A stretch of DNA of 64,000 bases from NCBI RefSeq assembly GCF_016901015.1, contig NZ_JAFEUP010000001.1, positions 558,001 through 622,000 of the forward strand, written 5' to 3'. Within the stretch, counting starts at the first letter, position 1, and each line of letters begins with the position of its first letter. Shown piece after piece: positions 49,388 through 58,900 of the stretch. Both the position numbers and the translations under genes were made by a program. This stretch comes from Zestomonas insulae (GTDB lineage Bacteria > Pseudomonadota > Gammaproteobacteria > Pseudomonadales > Pseudomonadaceae). Under the pieces are notes generated by a model, which was not told the DNA's origin, searched no databases, and saw nothing but the letters and a program-made list of their open reading frames with translations.

Positions 49388-50703
49388 ACGCCCCGCAGGT
49401 CGGCCTCGCCGAGCGCGTCTTCGCCCAATTCCTCGCCCTCGAACGCCAGGCGCGCGCAGCGCAGACGCTCGAGCAGCTCGCCTACCACCTGGTCAACGAC
49501 GCGCAGGCGCTGTTCGGCTACCGGCATGCCGCACTGCTGATCGCCGGCAAGGTCCGCGCTCTCAGCGGCGTCAGCGTGGTCGAGCCGAATGCTCCGTTCG
49601 TCGCCTTCGTCGAGCAGGCCTGCGCGCAGTTGCAGCGTGGCGACGGCCTGAACACTGCGCAGCTGGTCGACATCGCCCAGCTGGGCCCGCAACAGCAGGC
49701 CGACTGGCAGCAGCTGTCGGCCGGACAGGTCCTCTGGCTGCCACTGCTCGACCGCCAACAGCAGCTGTTCGGCGGCCTCTGGCTGGCCCGCGAACAAGCC
49801 TGGAACGAAGCCGAGCAAGCACTGCTCAGCCAGTTGGCGGACAGCTACGGTCACGCCTGGCTGGCCCTGCAGCCGCGCGCACCGTGGCGCCTGCGCTGGC
49901 CGAAACGCCGCCTGCTGATGGTCGGCGCCGGGCTGCTGGCGTTGCTGCTGGTGCCGATCCGCCAATCGGTGCTGGCGCCCGCCGAAGTGGTGCCGCTCGG
50001 CGGACGCGTGGTCGCCGCCCCGCTCGACGGGGTGCTCAAGGAGTTCCTGGTCAAGCCCAACCAGGCGGTCAAGGCCGGCGAGCTGCTGCTGCGCTTCGAC
50101 GCCACCACCCAGCAGGCGCAGGCCGATGTCGCCGAGCGCACCCTGGGCGTCGCCGAAGCCGAGCTGAAGGCCAACTCGCAGCGCGCCTTCTCCGACGCCG
50201 AATCCAACTCGCGCATCGACCTGCTGGCCGCGCGCGTCGAGCAAAAGCGCGCCGAGCGCGACTATGCACGCAACCTGCTGGCGCGCAGCGAAGTGCGCGC
50301 CGAGCGCGACGGCATTGCGGTGTTCGCCGATGCCGAGCGCTGGACCGGCAAGCCGGTACAGACCGGCGAGCGACTGATGGAGATCGCCGACCCGCAGCAG
50401 GCCGAGCTGCGCATCGACCTCGCGGTGAACAATGTGATCCACCTGGAGCCGGACGCCGAGGTGCTGCTGTTCCTCGACAGCGATCCGCTGCACCGCCACC
50501 CGGCCCGCCTGCTGCGCTCCGCCTACGAGGCGCAGCCGGTGGCCGGCGGCCAGCTGGCCTATCGGCTCGACGCCCGCTTCAGCGAGGCACCGCCACGCAT
50601 TGGTCTGCGCGGCACAGCCAAGCTGTTCGGCGACCGCGCCCCGCTGATCCTCTATCTGCTGCGCCGGCCACTGGCGGCGCTGCGCCAGACGGTAGGCCTG
50701 TAA
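49384..50703 (+). CDS. GAF-domain HlyD fusion, membrane adaptor
   Basis: This 439-residue protein has a cytosolic GAF-like domain (about residues 25-160: ALFGYRHAALLIAGKVRALSG, GQVLWLPLLDRQQQLFGGLWL). One membrane segment follows (about 176-193, LLMVGAGLLALLLVPI), then a periplasmic HlyD part with lipoyl PLDGVLKEFLVKPNQAVKAGE and a coiled hairpin (about 245-310). The GAF ligand is unknown. The stop is immediately followed by the ATG of the M50 gene (TAAATG), so the three genes are translationally coupled. Confidence 0.87.
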   Translation: MNAPQVGLAERVFAQFLALERQARAAQTLEQLAYHLVNDAQALFGYRHAALLIAGKVRALSGVSVVEPNAPFVAFVEQACAQLQRGDGLNTAQLVDIAQLGPQQQADWQQLSAGQVLWLPLLDRQQQLFGGLWLAREQAWNEAEQALLSQLADSYGHAWLALQPRAPWRLRWPKRRLLMVGAGLLALLLVPIRQSVLAPAEVVPLGGRVVAAPLDGVLKEFLVKPNQAVKAGELLLRFDATTQQAQADVAERTLGVAEAELKANSQRAFSDAESNSRIDLLAARVEQKRAERDYARNLLARSEVRAERDGIAVFADAERWTGKPVQTGERLMEIADPQQAELRIDLAVNNVIHLEPDAEVLLFLDSDPLHRHPARLLRSAYEAQPVAGGQLAYRLDARFSEAPPRIGLRGTAKLFGDRAPLILYLLRRPLAALRQTVGL

Positions 50704-52800
50704 ATGCAGCTGCCGGCGCTGCGCGCCGACCTGCAGCTGTCGCCCGCCGCCCCCGCCCTGGATGGCGCGCCGCAGTGGACGCTGGCCGATCCGCTGCGCG
50801 GTCGCTACTTCAAGCTCGGCCAGGATGCCATGCGCCTGCTGCGCCACTGGGCGCAGGGCGATGCCGCGCAGGTGCTGCAGGCCGCCAACCGCGAAGGGGG
50901 TGAGCCGCTCGGCGAGAACGAGCTGCTGCAGATGCTCGGCTTCCTGCGCAATCAGGACCTGATCAGCCCCGCCGACCGCGAGCAGCGCGACAGCTATGCG
51001 CAAAAGGCCGCGCTGCAGCGCCACGGGCTGTGGAAAGGTCTGCTGCACCAGTACCTGTTCTTCCGCATTCCGCTGTGGCGACCGGATGCCTTCCTCAATC
51101 GCACCTGGCCCTGGCTGGCCCGGCATGGCCGGCGCCTGCTCGGTTTCGGCCTGCCACTGACGCTGGGCCTCGGCCTGCTGTTGGTGGCGCGCGACTGGGA
51201 CCGCTTCCTCGCCACCTTCCCGCACCTGTTCAGTCTCGGTGGCGCCCTCGCCTTCGGCTCGGCGCTGCTGTTCGCCAAGCTCTGCCACGAATTCGGCCAT
51301 GCGTTCATGGCCAAGCGCGCCGGCTGCCGGGTGCAGAGCATGGGCGTGGCGTTCATGGTCATGCTGCCGCTGTTCTACACCGACGTCAGCGATGCCTGGC
51401 GAGTCAACGACCGCCGCTCGCGCCTGCTGATCGGCGCCGGCGGTGTGCTCGCCGAGCTGCTGCTGGCGTGCATCGCCCTGCTCGCCTGGTCGCTGCTGCC
51501 GGACGGCCCGGCGCGCACCGCCGCCTTCATGCTGGCCAGCGCCACCTGGATCACCACGCTGCTGATCAACCTCAACCCGTTCATGCGCTTCGACGGTTAC
51601 TTTCTGCTCAGCGACCTGTGGGGCGTCGACAACCTGCAGGGCCGCGCCTTCGCCCTGTGCCGCTGGCGCCTGCGCGAGGCGCTGTTCGGCTATGGCGACC
51701 CGATGCCCGAGCCCTGGCCGCAAGGCCTGCGCCGGCGCCTGCTGGCGTGGGGCTACGGTTCCTGGCTGTGGCGTGCCGCGCTGTTCCTCGGCATCGCGTT
51801 GACCGTCTACCACCTGTTCTTCAAGGTGCTGGGCATCTTCCTGATGCTGGTCGAACTGGTCTGGTTCATCGGCCTGCCGATCTGGAACGAAGCCAAGGAG
51901 TGGTGGAAGCGCCGCGACCAGGCGCATCCCGGTCGGCTGCTGCTGACTGCCAGCGGCCTGGCGCTGCTGCTGATTGCGCTGTGCGTGCCGTGGAGCACCA
52001 GTGTCGAGATTCCGGCGATGATCGAGGCCTCGCGGGTCACTGCTCTGCATGCGCCGCTGGCCGCACGGGTCAAGCAGCTGCGGGTGCAAGACGGGCAAAC
52101 GGTGGCCGCTGGCGACGTGCTGCTCGACCTCGAATCGCCCGACCTCGACGCCCGTCAGCAGATCGCCCGCCGGCAGATCGAGATCCTGCAACTGCAACTG
52201 CGCCGCCAGGCCGGGCGCAGCGAGACAGTTGCCGACGTCGGCGTGCTCGAACAGCAACTGGCCGAGGCGGTGGCCGAATACCGCGGCCTCGCCGCCCAGC
52301 GCGAGCGCCTGCAGATCCGTGCGCCGCAGAGCGGTGTGGTGCGCGACCTGCTGCCGGAACTGGCACCGGGCCGCTGGTTGTCGCCGACCGCGGTGCTGGC
52401 GCGGGTCGTCGAGCCGGGGGTGAAAGCCCGCGGCTACCTCGCCGAGCAGGCGCTGTGGCGGGTGCAGGCCGGAGACAGCGGCCGCTTCATCGCCGACGAC
52501 GCCAATCGCCCCGCCCTGGCGGTGCGCCTCGACTCGGTGGACGCCACCGGCGCCGCGCACCTCGACCTGGAAGCCCTGGCCTCCGACCGGCAAGGCCCGA
52601 TCGCCGTGCAACGCAATGCCGACGGCCGCGCGCAGCCGGTACAGGCGCAGTACGGGGTACGCCTGGCGGTGCTGGACGATGACCTGACACTCGACCAGCC
52701 GCTGCGCGGCGAAGTGGTGCTGGCGGCGCGCAGCGAATCGCTGCTCAGCGCCATCTGGCGGCGCGTCGCCGCGCTTGGCGTGCGGGAGAGCGGTTTCTGA
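50704..52800 (+). CDS. M50-type membrane metalloprotease fused to a HlyD adaptor
   Basis: This 698-residue membrane protein has three parts. An N-terminal PqqD-like/winged-helix region spans about residues 20-95 (LADPLRGRYFKLGQDAMRLL). An M50 (site-2-protease-like) core spans about 145-430. Its zinc site is HEFGH at 195-199, and its third ligand is D297 in NPFMRFDGY. A C-terminal periplasmic HlyD part (434-698) has lipoyl motif PLAARVKQLRVQDGQTVAAGD and a coiled hairpin. All catalytic residues are present. Relatives occur with exporters of ribosomal peptides and large surface proteins, but no ATPase is encoded here. Confidence 0.88.
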   Translation: MQLPALRADLQLSPAAPALDGAPQWTLADPLRGRYFKLGQDAMRLLRHWAQGDAAQVLQAANREGGEPLGENELLQMLGFLRNQDLISPADREQRDSYAQKAALQRHGLWKGLLHQYLFFRIPLWRPDAFLNRTWPWLARHGRRLLGFGLPLTLGLGLLLVARDWDRFLATFPHLFSLGGALAFGSALLFAKLCHEFGHAFMAKRAGCRVQSMGVAFMVMLPLFYTDVSDAWRVNDRRSRLLIGAGGVLAELLLACIALLAWSLLPDGPARTAAFMLASATWITTLLINLNPFMRFDGYFLLSDLWGVDNLQGRAFALCRWRLREALFGYGDPMPEPWPQGLRRRLLAWGYGSWLWRAALFLGIALTVYHLFFKVLGIFLMLVELVWFIGLPIWNEAKEWWKRRDQAHPGRLLLTASGLALLLIALCVPWSTSVEIPAMIEASRVTALHAPLAARVKQLRVQDGQTVAAGDVLLDLESPDLDARQQIARRQIEILQLQLRRQAGRSETVADVGVLEQQLAEAVAEYRGLAAQRERLQIRAPQSGVVRDLLPELAPGRWLSPTAVLARVVEPGVKARGYLAEQALWRVQAGDSGRFIADDANRPALAVRLDSVDATGAAHLDLEALASDRQGPIAVQRNADGRAQPVQAQYGVRLAVLDDDLTLDQPLRGEVVLAARSESLLSAIWRRVAALGVRESGF

Positions 52801-52842
52801 CGGCTCGGCCAGTCAGACGGTAGTTGTACTGACGTACCCGTT

Positions 52843-52911
52843 GCAGGAATACTGCGCGCCTTACATATCGTTTCGCCATCAGCGCCTGGCCCTTAGCCGT
52901 AACAAGGAGGT
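52843..52911 (+). promoter_or_regulatory. Candidate RsmA/CsrA binding leader of the giant adhesin gene
   Basis: ACAAGGAGGT at 52902-52911 overlaps the Shine-Dalgarno and fits the CsrA consensus ACARGGAUGU with one mismatch. A second GGA lies in the hairpin GCAGGAATACTGC at 52843-52855. The 116-base gap also contains a weak TTGCAG-N17-CATATC promoter candidate (52842-52870). Confidence 0.5.
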
Positions 52912-52916
52912 TCGCT

Positions 52917-55900
52917 GTGAAGTTCTTCGACCTATTCCGCAGTAAGACCGATAGCTTCACTGCCCAACGCCCCCCCCTCGCCATGGCCCTCGAACCGCGC
53001 ATGCTGTTCGACGGCGCGGCCGCCGCCACGGTGACCGACGCCGCACAGCCGGAAGCCGCCAAGGCCCCGACTGACGCGCCGACCGATAGCCACACGACGG
53101 ACAGCCACGACGCCACCCCGCCGGCCGCGACGGCCGATCAGCGCCATGAAATCGTGTTCATCGACAGTCAGGTGCAGAACTATCAGCAACTGGCCGACGG
53201 CCTGAAGCCCGGCAGTGAAGTTGTGCTGATCGATGGCAGCAAAGATGGCCTGCAACAGATCGCCGACTACCTGCAGGGCCGTCAGGATATCGACGCCATC
53301 CACGTGCTCTCGCACGGCAGTGCTGGCACCCTGCACTTGGGCAGCCTGACCCTGAACACCGGCAACCTCGAACAACATAGCCAGTTACTGAGTGAGGTCG
53401 GCAACGCCCTGAGCAACGACGGAGATATTCTGCTCTACGGCTGTGATATCGCGGCCGACCAGAGTGGTCGAGACCTGCTCGATGGGCTGGCTCGCGCGAC
53501 GCGGGCAGACGTGTCGGCTTCCAGCGACGCAACCGGCAGCAGCGCCCGTGGTGGCGATTGGGAGTTGGAGCAAAGCGTTGGAGCAATCGAGGCGCGCGCC
53601 CTTCAGCCTGAGGCAGACACGTTGCTGGCGTTACCCAACGGGATGCAGGACGTTACTTCGTCGACCACGCCGGGTAATTTCATTCCAGGCTTTACCCTGT
53701 CGACCAACAATGCAGTGGGAACCGATACGCCCGGAGGCCTGTACCTAAACGTCAGCGGCAACCCTGGTTTCGTCGGACACTTTACCGTCAGTGCTGACAA
53801 CAGCACTGTTGGCACCTTCGACCTGACAGCCATAGGCTTCAGCAAGTTCAACGGCTTCGGTAGTTACTCGTTCACCATCACCGGTTACAAAGCCGATGGC
53901 AGCACCGTCACCACGAGTTTTACCAAAGACACCAGCGCAGGCGCCTTCTCACAAGGCACCTACACAAGCTTTACCGGCATCACCAAGTTCGATATTCAGT
54001 TCCAGAACGCTGAAAGCATGTATGGCGTAGCCAACATCCTCTTCGACAGCTTCTCCATCGCCAACGCAGCAGCCCCTATACCTTCGACGATCACCAGCGC
54101 GACCTATGACGCCAGCACCGGTGTGCTCCAGGGCGTCGGCACCAACCTGTTCACCGGTAACAGCATCGATGTCTCGCGCTTAACGCTGAGCGGCGAAGGC
54201 GGCGCCACCTACACCCTGACGTCTGCGAACGTGACCCTGACCAGCGACTCGGCCTTTTCCATCACGCTGAATGCTACGGACAGGGCCGCTATCAACCTGA
54301 TCTTCAACAAGAATGGCACCAGCTCTACCGGCGGTACAGCGTTCAATCTGTTCGCCTCGGATAATTGGAACGCCTCTCGCTACTCCCCCGCCGACTCGTC
54401 CAACGCCATCACCACCAGCAACGTCGCCGCGCCCAGCATCACCAGCGCGACCTACGACGCTACAACGGGCACGCTGGTCGTCAGCGGTAGCAATTTGGTC
54501 ATGCGATCCGGGGCAAGTAACGACATCGTCGCATCCAAACTCAGCATTGTGGGACAGGGTGGCAGCCCCTATACCCTGACCAGTAGCAACGTCGAAATAA
54601 CCAGCGGCACCAGCTTCACCATCACGCTGAATGCCACGGACAAGACCGCCATCGGCCTACTGCTCAACAAGAATGGTGGTAGCTCCATCGGCGGCACCGC
54701 GTACAACCTGGCTGCCGCGGAAGATTGGGCTGCGGGGGCAGATGCCGCGGTGACCGTTGCCGATCTGACTGGCAATGGCATTACCGTCAGCAATGTCATT
54801 AACTCGGCACCGATGATCGCCAACCTTAACGGCGAGAGCGTCGCCTGGGCCGGCCCAGGCAATACGGTGACGCTCGACAACGGAGGCAACGCCTCGCTCA
54901 CCGATGCCGAGCTTGGCGCGCTCAACGGCGGCAACGGTGACTGGAACGGAGCAAGCCTGACCGTACAACGCAGTACAGCCGTTCCCGCAGATATCTTGGG
55001 TTTTGCTTCCTCCGGCCTCTTTACCGTCAGCGGCACTAGCGCCAGCGGCAACCTGCAATCGGACGGACAAACCTTCGCCACCTATACCAATAGCGGTGGC
55101 GTGCTCACGGTGATCTTCACCAGTAGCGCCACCGCCGCCACTACGGCGCTGGTCAATGACGTGGCGCGGCACATCACCTACCGCAACGACACGCCGGCCG
55201 GTGATGCGAACATGCGCTTCACCCTCAGCGACGGCACCAGCAGCACCACTGCCAACATCACGGTGACCAGCGATTCCATCTACGTCACCAACACCAGCGA
55301 CACCGCCACGATCAACGCGAGTGACGGCGTCGGCCTCCGTGAAGCCATCGCCATCGCCGCGAATGACGCCACCGGTGGCCAGACGATCATTTTCAGCAGC
55401 AATCTGGCCAACCAGACCCTCAACCTCGGCAGCGGGCTCAGCCTCGGCGAGAGCCTGACCTTCAACGCCGATGCTGCCGCTGGCCTGACCATTACCGGCA
55501 GCACCATTACGCTCGGTGGCGGGACCTTCCAGACCGTCACCCACGCTAGCGGCACAGTCACCCTCGGCAGCACGCTGGCCGGCAGTGGCACGCTGCTTAA
55601 GCAAGGTGCCGGAACGTTGGCCCTCACCAGCACTGACAACGAAGCCAATATGTCCGGCGGTATCCGAGCTTTCAACGGCACCTTGCAAATCAGTGACGAT
55701 GACAATCTCTCGTCCGGCACGTTGGTATTGAGCGGTGGCACCCTGTCCAACAATAACGCCTCCTTTACCGTGGATAACGCCATCAATCTCGGCATTGGCG
55801 GCATCATTGATGTGGGGGGCACCGCTGCTACGCAATTGACCTTGAGCGGCATAATTTCTGGCAGCGACGGCGGCACCTTGCTGAAGTTCGGCCAGGGAAT

Positions 55901-58900
55901 CCTCCAGCTCGACGGCAACAATACCTACACCGACGGCACCAGCGTCATGGCGGGAACGCTGATCCTTGGCCACGCCAATGCGCTGGGTACCACTGCTGGC
56001 AGCACTATGGTCTGGAACGGTGCGACTTTGCGCGTGGCGGGTGGCCTCACCGTCGCCGAGAACCTTCTGGTCAACGGCACCGGCACGCAGGTGAGCAGCG
56101 TCAACTACGGCGCCATCCATCTGGTTTCCGGCTCCTCGACTCTCAGCGGCACCGTCATGCTGAGCAGTGACGCCAATATCAGCGCGGCCTCGGGCAGTAC
56201 CCTGACGATCAGCGGTGCGCTGAGTGGTACGTCCAGTCTGAACAAGACCGACAGCGGCACCCTGGTCCTTTCCAACAGCGGCAACGAAGCCGGTTTCACC
56301 GGCGGCACTACCGTCACCGGCGGAACCTTATCGATCTCCAACGACGATCAGCTGGGTTCCGGCCTGATCACGCTGGACGGCGGCACCCTGGGCATCAGCG
56401 GCGCTACCACAGTCGATAACGCGATCTGGCTGACCTCTGCCTCGACCATCAGCAACGGCGCCACCGCTACGCTAAGTGGCAGCCTGGGTGGCGGCGGCAG
56501 CCTGACCAAGACCGGTGCCAGCACCCTGACCCTGTCCGGCAACAACACCCACGTTGGCAGTGTCAACCTCACCGCCGGCGGGCTGACCCTGACCGGTGGT
56601 TCGGCCATCGGCAACAACAGTGCGTTGACGCTGTCGGCCAGCACCACGCTGACCGTCTCCACCACCGAGTTCATCGGCTCACTGGCCGGCACCGGCAGCG
56701 TGGTGCTCAACGCCGGGCTGACCACCGGCGGCAACAACACCAGCACAACCTTCTCGGGTGTCATTTCCGGAAGCGGTAACGGGATTACCAAGACCGGCAG
56801 CGGCACCTTCACTCTGTCAGGCGCCAATACCTATACCGGCAGCACGTCGGTGAGTGCCGGAACCTTAACGCTCAACGGTGGAGCCGCCATCAGCGACTCC
56901 AGTGCCACCATCGTAGCGAGTGGCGCAACGCTCTCACTGAGCGCAAGCGAAAGCCTGGGCTCTTTGGCCGGTTCAGGTAACGTCATTTTAGGCAGCTCGA
57001 CGCTGACTTCCGGCGGTGACAACAACAGTACCACCTTCTCCGGCGCCCTCAGCGGCACTGGCGGCTTCACGAAAACTGGCAGCGGTACCTTGACGCTGTC
57101 GGGGAGCAACAGCGGTACCTTCACGGGGGGCATAACCATATCGGGGGGCGGCGCCCTGAGTGTGGCCAGTGATGACAATCTGGGCTCCGGCACGCTGAGC
57201 CTAAACAACGGCATCCTGACAATTACCGGCACCACCACGATTGATAACAGCGTATCCCTTACCAGTAGCGCCACGATCAATAACATTGCCGCAGCCATCC
57301 TGTCGGGTGCCATCAACGGTAGCGGCAGTCTCACCAAAACCGGCAGCAGTGCGCTTACGCTGTCTGGAACGAATACCTATGGCGGTGCAACTGCCGTATC
57401 AGTCGGCACCCTGTCGGTCACCGGTGCGCTAAACGGTACTTCATTGGTCACTGTTGAGTCTGGCGCAACCCTCATCGGCACAGGCAGCGTAACCAATCTC
57501 ACGGTCAACAGCGGTGGCACCCTCGCACCTGGTGCCAATGGAGTTGGTACCCTGACTGTCAACGGCAACCTGACCATGGCATCGGGCAGTACGCTCGCCA
57601 TCGACATCAACGGCGCTACGGCTGGCACTGACTACGACCAGGTAGTGGTGAACGGCGCCGTCGACGTTTCGGGTGCGACGCTGGCCGTGAACCATGGCTA
57701 CACCCCGGGGTTGGGCGATACCTACACGCTGATCAACAATAACCTCGCAGACAGCGTCACTGGCACCTTCTCCGGCCTCGCCGAGGGCGGCACCACGACC
57801 GCAGGCGGTAACGGTACTGAGCTGACCGCTAGCTACATCGGCGGCACCGGCAACGACCTCACCCTGACCGCGCCCATTGCGCCGACGGTGACTGCTGTGT
57901 CGTCCAGCACCGCCAATGGCACCTACAAGATCGGCGATACAGTCACGATCACCGTCACCTTCGATACTTCGGTGTTCGTCACCGGCACTCCCACTCTGCA
58001 ATTGGAAACCGGCACGACCGACCGTACGCTCGACTTCGTGTCTGGCTCGGGCACCAACACGCTGACGTTCAGCTACACGATCCAGGCCGGGGATAGCTCT
58101 GCCGACCTCGACTATTTCTCCAGCACAGCCCTCGCGCTCAACGGTGGCACCATTCGCGATGGTTCAGACACCGACGCGGTGCTGACCCTGCCTACTCCAG
58201 GCACGGCCGGCTCATTGGGCGCCAACAAGGCGCTGGTCATCGATGGCATACGCCCGACTGCCGGCATCGTGGTCGCCGATACAGCCCTGACCGTCGGCGA
58301 AACCACCACCGTCACCATCACCTTCAACGAAGCTGTCACCGGCCTGACTACCGCCGACTTTACCGTTGCCAATGGCGCACTCAGCGGCTTGTCGAGCGGG
58401 GATGGCGGCATCACCTGGACCGCCACGCTGACCCCGGCCGTCAATACCGAAGACGCCAGCAACCTGATCACCCTGGACAATACCGGCGTCACCGACCTGG
58501 CAGGCAACGCCGGCAGCGGCAGCACCGACTCCAATAACTACGCCATTGATACCCTGCGCCCGACGGCAACGGTCAGCGTGGCCGATACTGCCTTGGCAGC
58601 CGGCGAAACCACCACCGTCACCATCACATTCAACGAAGCCGTATCAGGCTTGACCACAACCGACTTTACCGTCGCCAACGGCACACTCAGTGGGTTGGCG
58701 AGCGGGGATGGCGGCATCACCTGGATCGCCATCCTCACTACTGACACCAATGTTGAAGACACCAGCAACCTGATCACCCTGGACAATACCGGGGTCGCCG
58801 ACCTGGCAGGCAACGCCGGCACCGGCACTACCGACTCCAACAATTACGCCATCGACACCCTGCGGCCCACCGCCAGCATAGTGGTGGCCGATGCGGCGCT

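Noticed and set aside
49294..52611. Open frame of 1105 codons opposite the adaptor and M50 genes
   Set aside because: Mirror frame of three intact genes with recognisable domains; its translation is low-complexity and has no ribosome-binding site.
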